DNA of 6,575 nucleotides from an uncultured Ruminococcus sp. (GCA_900543105.1 UQQA01000137.1:1-6575); one strand, 5' to 3'. Shown: positions 1 to 5,109, numbered from the stretch's first letter. Numbers and translations are program-made. The notes: generated from the sequence alone by a model not told the origin.

Positions 1-15
1 TGATATTTTGCTTCG

Positions 16-54
16 GCGTTTGCGTACAATTCCAAGTGTGCAAACGCTTTTTTT
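16..54 (+). terminator. Intrinsic terminator of an unseen upstream gene
   Basis: GCGTTTGC (16-23) pairs perfectly with GCAAACGC (40-47). Positions 24-27 and 36-39 extend the stem by two wobble and two Watson-Crick pairs. Seven T residues (48-54) follow at once, the classical + strand intrinsic terminator layout. The gene it ends lies to the left of the window. It also insulates the promoter at 117-145 from readthrough. Confidence 0.8.
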
Positions 55-116
55 ATGTTTACATAAAATCAATGGGAAATTTTATATTTTTTGTCAATTT
101 AGTGCAATAAAAATCA

Positions 117-145
117 TTGACTTTATTAATAATTAGTGATATAAT
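117..145 (+). promoter_or_regulatory. Sigma-A promoter of the LRR/FN3 gene
   Basis: The -35 box TTGACT (117-122) and the -10 box TATAAT (140-145) are separated by 17 bp. A TG at 137-138 makes it an extended -10 (TGATATAAT). The predicted start of transcription is near 152, giving a leader of about 40 nt that ends in the ribosome binding site AAGAGGGA (178-185). Confidence 0.75.
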
Positions 146-149
146 TATC

Positions 150-164
150 TTGTCAATATGACAA
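150..164. promoter_or_regulatory. Operator-like palindrome over the transcription start
   Basis: TTGTCA-ATA-TGACAA is a perfect 6-3-6 inverted repeat that begins 5 bp after the -10 box and covers the predicted start of transcription. The half-site TTGTCAAT recurs at 91-98, upstream of the -35 box. The placement suits a repressor site, but a short AT-rich palindrome can arise by chance and no regulator is identified. Confidence 0.3.
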
Positions 165-191
165 AAATATAAATAATAAGAGGGATCAATT

Positions 192-1421
192 ATGGAACAC
201 AAAAAAATTATTTCGTGTACCCTTGCCGTTATGCTTTCATTGGGTACGCTCACAGTACTCCCCGAGCAGTTCAATGACAAGCTTGGCGCTGCTATCACAG
301 CCGAAGCCGCATCAAGCGATCTTGTAATTCTGAGTGATTCAGACGGTTACAAATACGTTGACGGATATAAAGGAAACGGCGGCAATATAGTTATCCCTAA
401 AGATGTCAGCTATATAAACAGCAATGCTTTTGAGGGCGTTACCAATATCACTTCCGTTACAGCTAAGGGAGACCTTTATGTTTGGAACGCCGGTTTTGCA
501 GGCTGCACTAAGATAAAAAAGGTCGTAGTTGAAGGAAACGCGTTTTTCGCACAGAATGCTTTCAGTATGTGTGCAAGCCTTGAATCCGTTGAGATCAAAG
601 GCAGCATTGACGAAGTTATCGGTGGAGACGCTTTCTCAGACTGTTCCGCACTTCGTTCTTTCAAGGTAAAGGGTTCCGAGTTTGATTATGAGATCGGCGA
701 AGAGGCATTTTACAACTGCATCAATCTCAAAACTTTTGAAATTGCAAGCAGCTGCACAAACATTCACAACAAAGCTTTTCTTAACTGCGTAAGTCTTGAC
801 AATCTCACTATCCCGTCAAAAACAAAGTTTTACACCACTAAGGATACAAAACAGGTTGGTTATACATACGCATACAAAACCGAAGATGATTTCTATGACG
901 ATAATATTGATTGTTTCTTCAACGATGGTTCAACACCTGTTTATATCTATTATCTAACTCATGATATTCCATACGGCAGATACTGGGATACAGAATATTT
1001 TGGTCTATACGGAAACCTTGAACGATTTAATCCAAGGAAGATCACTCTTACAGTAACAAAAGGTTCAAACGCTGAAAGCTTTGCAAAGAAGAACGGTATC
1101 GCTTACAAATATGCAGAAGCTGCTTCCAATGAAGAGCTCGCTTCTCCCGGAAACATCAGAGCTTCCGCAAAGACCAAGAACAGCATCACTCTTAAGTGGG
1201 ACAAGATCGCAGGCGCTGACGCTTACAAGGTTTATATGTACAACTCCAAGACCGGCAAATATGAGGAATACAAGACCGTAACAAGCAACTCATGCACTAT
1301 CAAGAACCTCAAGAAGAACACCAAGTACAAGTTCAAGGTTTCCGCTCTTGACAAGGTAAACGGCAAATACAAGGAAAGCGAAAAGTCCGATCCTGTTGCT
1401 ATCACAACAAAGAAAAAATAA
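192..1421 (+). CDS. Secreted BspA-like leucine-rich repeat protein with C-terminal fibronectin III domain
   Basis: 409-residue protein. The start ATG is 6 nt after AAGAGGGA and behind a strong promoter. Residues 1-39/40 form a Sec signal peptide: KK, a hydrophobic core (about 7-23) and an AEA/EAA cleavage site. At least five BspA-type LRR_5 repeats follow (about 75-215), recognisable by the recurrent pattern AF..C..L..v.i: AFEGVTNITSV, AFSMCASLESV, AFSDCSALRSF, AFYNCINLKTF and AFLNCVSLDNL. A longer non-repeat Tyr/Asp-rich insertion is next. Then comes the usual closing motif of such repeats, KGSNAESFAKKNGIAYKY (about 293-310). Residues from about 318 form an FN3 domain (SITLKWDKIAGADAYKVYMY; NLKKNTKYKFKVSAL). 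No LPXTG, dockerin or S-layer anchor is visible, so release or non-covalent surface binding is inferred. Such proteins are often adhesins or surface proteins; the ligand is unknown. It is transcribed alone and closed by the terminator at 1435-1471. Confidence 0.88.
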   Translation: MEHKKIISCTLAVMLSLGTLTVLPEQFNDKLGAAITAEAASSDLVILSDSDGYKYVDGYKGNGGNIVIPKDVSYINSNAFEGVTNITSVTAKGDLYVWNAGFAGCTKIKKVVVEGNAFFAQNAFSMCASLESVEIKGSIDEVIGGDAFSDCSALRSFKVKGSEFDYEIGEEAFYNCINLKTFEIASSCTNIHNKAFLNCVSLDNLTIPSKTKFYTTKDTKQVGYTYAYKTEDDFYDDNIDCFFNDGSTPVYIYYLTHDIPYGRYWDTEYFGLYGNLERFNPRKITLTVTKGSNAESFAKKNGIAYKYAEAASNEELASPGNIRASAKTKNSITLKWDKIAGADAYKVYMYNSKTGKYEEYKTVTSNSCTIKNLKKNTKYKFKVSALDKVNGKYKESEKSDPVAITTKKK

Positions 1422-1434
1422 TTTTGGCATAAAA

Positions 1435-1471
1435 CCGCCGTTCTCCGAGTTCGGGGAACGGCGGCTTTTTT
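1435..1471 (+). terminator. Terminator shared by convergent genes
   Basis: CCGCCGTTC (1435-1443) pairs with GAACGGCGG (1456-1464). A further four pairs (one G-T) close on the loop AGTT (1448-1451), giving a stem of 13 bp. The T-run is at 1466-1471 for the + strand. On the - strand the stem is followed by only four T (complement of 1431-1434), so it may also end the acetyltransferase operon, whose stop codon lies at 1471-1473. Confidence 0.85.
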
Positions 1472-1995
1472 CAGCGAAATCTGTTTTCCCACTCCGCTTT
1501 GCTTATCGCATAAACCTTTGTGAAAGTATTATCGGGATCGGGGTACTGCTTGACAAACTTCATTCCGTTTTTCTCGGCAGTGCGATATGACGGCTCGTTC
1601 GTATATTTCATATAGGAATAAATTTTATCGAAGCCGAGGTTTGAAAAGCCGTATTCGATGCATCCTGCGGCGGCTTCGGAGGCATAACCTTTTCTGCGTA
1701 AATCTTTATGTATATGATATCCGACTTCGGGAAGCTTTTCGCCATCGATGTTCTGAATCGTGATACCGCAGTCCCCTATCATTCTGCCGTTTTCTTTCAG
1801 CACGACTGCCCAAAGTCCGAAGCCGTCCGTTTTATAGCGTTCAATGTTTCGCGCTATCCAGCCTTTTACCCTATTTTCGTCAAAGGTATAGGGATAATGC
1901 GCTGTTACGTCCGAATCGGACAGGACTTCGTAAAGGTCGCTGAAATCATTTTCTGTAAGCTCACGGAGTATGAGCCGTTTTGTTTTGAGTATCAT
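1471..1995 (-). CDS. GNAT family N-acetyltransferase (RimJ/RimL-like)
   Basis: 174-residue protein beginning MILKTKRLILREL, the typical N-terminus of Acetyltransf_3 (RimJ/RimL-like) enzymes. These move the acetyl group of acetyl-CoA to an amine. The acetyl-CoA-binding motif A is visible as VGYHIHKDLRRKGYASEAA (about 93-111), with RRKGYA as the pyrophosphate-binding R/Q-x-x-G-x-G/A loop. The C-terminal NEPSYRTAEKNGMKFV segment is the usual N-x-x-S-x-x-x-x-E-K-x-G-F equivalent. The frame is open for 37 further codons upstream. I chose the ATG at 1995 because AAAGGAG (2002-2008) sits 6 nt before it and the family starts there; an in-frame ATG at 2019 would overlap the upstream gene. It lies 16 nt after the NTF2-like gene and is probably cotranscribed with it. 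The substrate is unknown. Confidence 0.88.
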   Translation of the reverse strand: MILKTKRLILRELTENDFSDLYEVLSDSDVTAHYPYTFDENRVKGWIARNIERYKTDGFGLWAVVLKENGRMIGDCGITIQNIDGEKLPEVGYHIHKDLRRKGYASEAAAGCIEYGFSNLGFDKIYSYMKYTNEPSYRTAEKNGMKFVKQYPDPDNTFTKVYAISKAEWENRFR

Positions 1996-2011
1996 TTTAT
2001 ACTCCTTTCTG

Positions 2012-2377
2012 TCACTCATCAAAAATTCGTTGATCCATATTGAAGATGAGTTTCCAAGTGCCGTTTTTCTTCGCCCAAGTCGAGGTGATATGGAACATTC
2101 CTGCACGGTCGGCTGTTTCGGGTGAATCGGCGGCGGTTTTCACGATATAGCAGACTTGGACAAGCTGTTCCGTTTTGGCGACCGTTTCAAAATTCGTTAT
2201 TTCGTAAGATGAGATGCCGAAATCCTTTATAAGCTCGGCATAATCCGCTCCGCTGCATCGGAAACCTCCGCAGACCATTACCGCTTCGAGCGAAACGAGC
2301 TGCAAAAAGGCTTCTTTGTCCCTGCCTGCGGCGGCATTCCACATTTTCTGTTCAAGTTCAAAGATGATATTCTCCAT
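2012..2377 (-). CDS. NTF2-like superfamily protein (SnoaL/DUF4440-type)
   Basis: 121-residue protein. The helical start (MENIIFELEQKMWNAAAGRD), the segment DKEAFLQLVSLEAVMVCGG and the C-terminal strands FHITSTWAKKNGTWKLIFNM match the cone-shaped alpha+beta fold of NTF2-like proteins. In SnoaL/DUF4440 members the ending W-x-x-x-x-G-x-W-K-x-x is characteristic. Such small proteins bind or convert diverse small ligands, so no substrate can be named. The frame is open 30 codons upstream. The ATG at 2377 is chosen because AAAGGAGGAG lies about 8 nt before it, and the longer version would run back over the promoter. It is the first gene of an operon with the acetyltransferase, driven by the promoter at 2439-2467. 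The family call comes from sequence impression, not a profile search. Confidence 0.75.
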   Translation of the reverse strand: MENIIFELEQKMWNAAAGRDKEAFLQLVSLEAVMVCGGFRCSGADYAELIKDFGISSYEITNFETVAKTEQLVQVCYIVKTAADSPETADRAGMFHITSTWAKKNGTWKLIFNMDQRIFDE

Positions 2378-2407
2378 AAGCTTCTCCTCCTTTAATGTCA
2401 AAAACGA

Positions 2408-2435
2408 AAAACCTCCAATTGCAAGCGGCGGTTTT
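2408..2435 (-). promoter_or_regulatory. Weak hairpin at the 5' end of the NTF2-like mRNA
   Basis: On the - strand AAAACCGCC and GGAGGTTTT form a 9-bp inverted repeat with one mismatch and a 10-nt loop. It begins about where transcription should start and is followed by CGTTTTT. It could stabilise the transcript or act as a weak attenuator, but the stem has only four G-C pairs. Confidence 0.25.
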
Positions 2436-2438
2436 GAT

Positions 2439-2467
2439 ATTATAGCACTGTCGGCATTGTTTGTCAA
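2439..2467 (-). promoter_or_regulatory. Consensus sigma-A promoter of the NTF2-like/GNAT operon
   Basis: On the - strand TTGACA (2467-2462), a 17-bp spacer and TATAAT (2444-2439) match consensus at all 12 positions. TGC directly before the -10 adds the extended element. Transcription should start near 2432, giving a leader of about 55 nt to the ATG at 2377. Confidence 0.85.
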
Positions 2468-2498
2468 CCAATTTATCGGGAATTTCTTGCAAGATGTA

Positions 2499-2933
2499 TC
2501 AATTTATTTTATCCGAAAATCTGCTTTGAAAGCTTTTCAGGTCAGAATTTATCGTCTTTGCCTGTTTAAGGTCGAGCAGCCACGATATGATAACGACAAG
2601 AATATATATCACAAACACGGAGAATGCAAATGCGGCTGTAAGCTTGCGGTTCTCGGGCAATGGGCTCTCCGTGCCAAGTCCGAAAATGATAAGTACGGAT
2701 TCTATCGCAAAAAGCCGGAACACTTCTTTCAATATATACTGCCTGAATGTTAGCTCCCTTTTTGAATACATACAAAGCATCGGGACGAGGGCTATCGCCG
2801 CATAGACAAGCGGTGAAAGAAAGGTCTGGTCGGGGCGAAAAATACTGCCAATGACAAACGTTGCGGCATTTACAAGCGTCACAATAATGAAATACATCGA
2901 CATTACCGATTTGAAACGCTCTTTGAACGTCAT
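2499..2933 (-). CDS. DUF3021 family membrane protein
   Basis: 144-residue integral membrane protein with four hydrophobic segments: about 12-32 (FIIVTLVNAATFVIGSIF), 38-57 (LSPLVYAAIALVPMLCMY), 68-88 (VFRLFAIESVLIIFGLG) and 98-119 (AFAFSVFVIYILVVIISWLL). A charged tail of about 25 residues ends it. Size, the four-helix layout and position directly after a LytTR regulator match DUF3021 proteins, which are commonly encoded next to such regulators and are thought to work with them, possibly by restraining them at the membrane (inference). Its ATG overlaps the TGA of the regulator (ATGA), with a GAGAGGTG site just upstream, so translation is probably coupled. That coupling is now in doubt because the regulator frame is interrupted. 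No terminator is visible before the next promoter at 2467. Confidence 0.75.
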   Translation of the reverse strand: MTFKERFKSVMSMYFIIVTLVNAATFVIGSIFRPDQTFLSPLVYAAIALVPMLCMYSKRELTFRQYILKEVFRLFAIESVLIIFGLGTESPLPENRKLTAAFAFSVFVIYILVVIISWLLDLKQAKTINSDLKSFQSRFSDKIN

Positions 2934-3479
2934 ACTTCGTCACCTCTCAAAACTTTTTTCAGCTCGGAAACATATTTGCGCAAAATTATTATCTCCTCGC
3001 CGTTGGAAAGCACGACGCTGAATCTTCCGCCGAGCGCAGGCTTCACTGAGATTATTTTCATAAGATTAACAAGTGATGATTTCGATATCCGCAGAAAATG
3101 CTTCGGCTTTAAATTTTCTTCAAGCTCATAGATTCGCTGTCTGGATCCATAGACCTTTTGCAAAGTATAGATAATACTGATTTTTAATCAAAGTGTAGAC
3201 AAAAAATCGGCGCAGAATCCATTTATTCGAGATTTTGCTTGATTTTTTGTACACTTTCAGTTTAAAAATGAGTATAAAAGTTCTGTTATCGACCGATTCG
3301 ATATACATTATCTCCGAAACGGGAATATTATACTGTCTGCCGTCCAGCGCGCCGGAAAGCTGACCCTGCCGCGAGCGTACAAATGCCGCTATCTCACGGA
3401 CGGAATCGGTTTCTTCGTGACAGCAGATATCGACAAGCTCCGCTTCGCTTTCGGGTATCATGCTTATTTTTACGTCCAT
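2930..3479 (-). pseudogene. LytTR family DNA-binding regulator, interrupted by a 103-nt insertion
   Basis: Two frames together make one LytTR protein. The first begins MDVKISMIPESEAELVDICC at 3479 and runs through the start of the LytTR domain (RQYNIPVSEIMYIESVDNRTFI). The second, shifted frame holds the rest (KVYGSRQRIYELEENLKPKH, HFLRISKSSLVNLMKI, ending KKVLRGDEV). The break is exactly at the palindromic element 3175-3274. Deleting 3172-3274 joins the frames as ...NRTFIYTLQKVYGSRQ... and gives 148 residues, a normal size for these single-domain regulators. As it stands, translation enters the element without meeting a stop and ends at TGA 3128-3126: 117 residues, about 69 native, lacking most of the DNA-binding domain. 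A restart at TTG 3163 has no ribosome binding site. The family's usual S-R-K-Y near the end is here L-R-K-Y. The start is uncertain: ATG 3479 fits the family but has no Shine-Dalgarno. GTG 3515 and TTG 3506 lie near AAAGGAAAGG and would add 9-12 residues. Confidence 0.85.
3175..3274 (-). mobile_element. 100-bp palindromic MITE-like element, copy 1 (inside the LytTR gene)
   Basis: Read on the - strand, the element starts TACT and ends AGTA. It has 34-nt imperfect inverted arms that share TACT[C/G]ATTTTTAA, AAAGTGTA and CAAAAAATC, with compensating 2-nt gaps. The 32-nt centre continues the pairing (GCAAAATC against GGATTCTGC), so nearly the whole unit can fold into one hairpin. TTA is duplicated on both sides (TAA on the + strand at 3172-3174 and 3275-3277); a 4-bp TTAT reading is also possible and would make the unit 99 bp. 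It carries no transposase, so it would have to be moved in trans. The TTA duplication resembles that of some IS5-related groups, but no parent element can be named. Confidence 0.85.
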
Positions 3480-3480
3480 A

Positions 3481-3555
3481 TTATGTGTAGATACATTCCG
3501 AAACAACGAATTCACCCTTTCCTTTCAAATAGCTGTCAAAGAATTCTCTTGTCAT
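3481..3555 (-). other. Possible 24-codon gene remnant or leader ORF before the LytTR gene
   Basis: Between copy 2 of the element and the LytTR ATG the - strand is open from ATG 3555 to TAA 3483-3481 and reads MTREFFDSYLKGKGEFVVSE plus four residues. The stop is one nucleotide before the LytTR ATG (TAATATG). That is a stop-start arrangement that could supply ribosomes to a start lacking its own Shine-Dalgarno. It may be the 3' end of a lost upstream operon gene, a short leader peptide, or chance: 24 codons without a stop is not significant alone. Confidence 0.2.
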
Positions 3556-3559
3556 TTTA

Positions 3560-3659
3560 TACTAAACACCATTTAAAATTTGGAAAAAATCAAGCCGACA
3601 ATCTTGGATATATGTGATTTCGGCGCAGATTTTTTCCTGTATTTTATTGGTGTTTAGTA
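3560..3659 (+). mobile_element. 100-bp palindromic MITE-like element, copy 2 (intergenic)
   Basis: The + strand unit begins TACTAAACACCA and ends TGGTGTTTAGTA; these 12-bp ends are perfect inverted repeats. The arms continue with imperfect pairing to GGAAAAAATC (about 3582-3591) against GATTTTTTCC (about 3628-3637), then GCCGACAATC against GATTTCGGC, leaving a loop of about 12 nt. TTA flanks both sides (3557-3559 and 3660-3662). Length, the TACT/AGTA ends, the TTA duplication and the inner blocks AAAAAATCAAGC, AATCT and GATTTTTT are the same as in copy 1, while much of the outer arm differs. It lies between the rpsI terminator and the regulator gene, in the opposite orientation to copy 1. Confidence 0.82.
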
Positions 3660-3667
3660 TTAGGCAC

Positions 3668-3700
3668 AAAAATAACCGCTATGCATAAACACAGCGGTTA
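3668..3700 (-). terminator. Intrinsic terminator of the rplM-rpsI operon
   Basis: On the - strand TAACCGCT (3700-3693) pairs with AGCGGTTA (3680-3673) around a 12-nt loop, followed directly by five T (3672-3668). It lies 77 nt after the rpsI stop. A smaller hairpin, CACGT-ATTT-ACGTG (about 3746-3759), lies between the stop codon and the terminator. Confidence 0.8.
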
Positions 3701-3776
3701 TGATGTTGGTTAATTGACCAAAGTGGTGATAAGCTCGCCCCAAAGCACGTAAATACGTGATTTGTAAGGGCAACAA

Positions 3777-4178
3777 TCAACGCTTTGAGAACTGAGGAGC
3801 GCGACGGGCAGCCTTTAAGCCGTACTTCTTTCTTTCCTTCATTCTTGGGTCACGAGTGAGGAATCCTGCCTTCTTGAGAACAGGACGGAGTTCAGCATCG
3901 TACTGGAGGAGTGCTCTGGAAAGGCCATGACGGATAGCGCCTGCCTGACCTGTTACGCCGCCGCCTGCAACTGTGCAAACGATGTCGAACTTATCAGCTG
4001 TTTCTGTGAGTGTAAGAGGCTGTCTAACGAGGAGCTTGAGTGTTTCAAGTCCAAAGTAATCGTCGATATTTCTTCCGTTGATAGTAACATTACCGCTGCC
4101 TGCGTAAACTCTTACTCTTGCAACGGAGCTTTTTCTTCTGCCTGTGCCATAAAAATAAGGCTGTTTAGATTCGTACAT
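3777..4178 (-). CDS. rpsI: 30S ribosomal protein S9
   Basis: 133-residue S9 (uS9), a core protein of the small ribosomal subunit head whose C-terminal tail reaches toward the P-site tRNA. Family hallmarks are clear: YGTGRRKSSVARVR near the start, INGRNIDDYF, GGGVTGQAGAIRHGLSRAL in the middle and the basic tail LTRDPRMKERKKYGLKAARR ending in QFSKR. In bacterial S9 the last K-R pair contacts tRNA, and both residues are present. The ATG at 4178 has AAGGAGGAAG upstream. That site overlaps the stop region of rplM 13 nt away, the usual tight rplM-rpsI arrangement. Length is normal and nothing is odd. Confidence 0.98.
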   Translation of the reverse strand: MYESKQPYFYGTGRRKSSVARVRVYAGSGNVTINGRNIDDYFGLETLKLLVRQPLTLTETADKFDIVCTVAGGGVTGQAGAIRHGLSRALLQYDAELRPVLKKAGFLTRDPRMKERKKYGLKAARRAPQFSKR

Positions 4179-4191
4179 TTCGGCTTCCTCC

Positions 4192-4620
4192 TTATATTTC
4201 GATCATTTCAGGCTTCTGAGCTGCGTTCTCGTGCTCTGCACCTGCATAGGTTCTGAGTCTTGTGAGTGCTGCTCTGCCGAGTGTGTTGTTCGGAAGCATT
4301 CCGTTTACAGCAATTGTCATTGCCTTTTCCGGATTATTCTTCATCATATCGCTGTACTTGGTTTCCTTAAGTCCGCCGATCCAGCCTGTGTGCCACTTGA
4401 AAGTCTTCTGTTCAAGCTTCTTTCCTGTGAGAACTGCCTTTGCGCAGTTGATGATGATAACGTTATCTCCGCAGTCTGCATGAGGTGCGAAGGTAGGCTT
4501 ATTCTTGCCTCTGAGAATTGATGCTGCAGCAGCTGCTACACGACCGAGGGATTTGCCCTCTGCATCAATAACATACCACTTACGGCTGATTTCGTTAGCC
4601 TTAGGCATATAAGTTGACAT
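4192..4620 (-). CDS. rplM: 50S ribosomal protein L13
   Basis: 142-residue L13 (uL13), an early-assembly protein of the large ribosomal subunit. Recognisable segments are RKWYVIDAEGKSLGRVA, LRGKNKPTFAPHADCGDNVI, VLTGKKLEQKTFKWHTGWIG and VNGMLPNNTLGR. The family's usual size is about 142 residues. The open frame extends 22 codons upstream. The ATG at 4620 is chosen because AAAAGGAG lies 7 nt before it and the product then has the family length; the in-frame ATG at 4626 is too close to that site. First gene of the operon with rpsI, behind the promoter at 4722-4750. Confidence 0.98.
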   Translation of the reverse strand: MSTYMPKANEISRKWYVIDAEGKSLGRVAAAAASILRGKNKPTFAPHADCGDNVIIINCAKAVLTGKKLEQKTFKWHTGWIGGLKETKYSDMMKNNPEKAMTIAVNGMLPNNTLGRAALTRLRTYAGAEHENAAQKPEMIEI

Positions 4621-4716
4621 AGTCATTCTCCTTTTATTTTTAGTAGATATTGCCGAACTGATATCATTCAATGCAGGCAACTCCACTTACATTCTGATAC
4701 ACGTCGGACACAACGT
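4621..4716 (-). promoter_or_regulatory. 5' leader of rplM-rpsI, possibly an L13-type autoregulatory leader
   Basis: About 95 nt separate the predicted transcription start (near 4715) from the L13 start codon. The leader can form a hairpin with TTGCC (4680-4676) pairing to GGCAA (4654-4650), around a centre holding the palindrome TGATATCA, just before the ribosome binding site. Ribosomal protein leaders of this kind upstream of rplM are known in Firmicutes, where the encoded protein may bind its own mRNA. Whether this one fits the described consensus was not tested. Confidence 0.4.
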
Positions 4717-4721
4717 TTATT

Positions 4722-4750
4722 ATTATACACGGCGTACGGACGGTTGTCAA
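4722..4750 (-). promoter_or_regulatory. Consensus sigma-A promoter of rplM-rpsI
   Basis: On the - strand TTGACA (4750-4745), a 17-bp spacer and TATAAT (4727-4722) match the sigma-A consensus at every hexamer position, as expected for a highly expressed ribosomal operon. Confidence 0.88.
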
Positions 4751-5007
4751 TTGTCATTTTGCCGAATTTTTAAAATATATCCCCCAATCTCTCTAAATCT
4801 CTCTGTTTTGCTCGTTTTCTCTACGGTTCTCTATTTTCATTTCATTTTTTGATTTTTTCCGAGATTTGTTGGTTTTATGCGGTTTTAAAGGCAGTTGGGA
4901 GGTTGTTTTTGTGCAAAAAGCGGTTTGTTTTTTATGCTGTATATATTTATTATAGTATATTCGATCTTTTCGGTCAAGCTTTTTTCGGTAAAACTCGGCT
5001 TTTTATA
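4751..5007. other. AT-rich intergenic stretch without a gene
   Basis: No supported coding region is present. The + strand frame open over 4849-5187 starts at TTG without a ribosome binding site and reads as Phe/Leu/Cys-rich translated AT-rich DNA. A pyrimidine-rich patch holds a tandem AATCTCTCT at 4786-4794 and 4796-4804, with further TCTC tracts to about 4834. The stretch separates the divergent ribosomal operon and the rightmost transcription units. Confidence 0.6.
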
Positions 5008-5036
5008 TTGCAAAAGATGTTATTTTGTGGTAGAAT
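5008..5036 (+). promoter_or_regulatory. Candidate promoter of a small RNA or long leader
   Basis: TTGCAA (5008-5013), a 17-bp spacer and TAGAAT (5031-5036), with TGG directly before the -10 as an extended element. Start expected near 5043. No gene follows for 290 nt, so it would transcribe the structured segment just downstream. Confidence 0.45.
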
Positions 5037-5042
5037 ATGCTT

Positions 5043-5109
5043 AGAGCCGGGGTATACTCCCCTATTGACGAGGGTTCTGGCGAAAAATGATGCATTTTCT
5101 CGGGTTTTT
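5043..5109 (+). ncRNA. Candidate structured small RNA ending in a terminator-like hairpin
   Basis: The segment behind the candidate promoter has nested pairing. AGAGCC (5043-5048) pairs with GGTTCT (5073-5078), one G-U, enclosing a GGGG/CCCC hairpin (5049-5052 with 5059-5062, loop TATACT). Next comes the stem CGA-AAAATG (5081-5089) with CATTTT-C-TCG (5093-5102), loop ATG, one bulge, then GG and five T (5105-5109). This layout fits a transcript of about 67 nt, or the first part of a leader that ends early unless antiterminated. I do not recognise a known RNA family. Confidence 0.35.

Noticed and set aside
1996..2106. N-terminal extension of the acetyltransferase
   Set aside because: It overlaps the upstream gene's coding sequence, lacks its own ribosome binding site, and the family starts at MILKTKRLILREL.
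3126..3515. Treating the 129-codon frame through the element as a genuine intact protein
   Set aside because: Its last third is translated from the palindromic element and a shifted frame, and the missing half of the LytTR domain is present in the next frame.
3534..3539. TTGACA on the - strand upstream of the LytTR gene as a -35 box
   Set aside because: No -10-like hexamer at 15-19 bp; the bases there are GC-containing ribosome-binding-like sequence.
3172..3662. CRISPR-like array from the paired palindromic units
   Set aside because: Only two units, in opposite orientation, 100 bp each, with target duplications; no regular repeat-spacer pattern.
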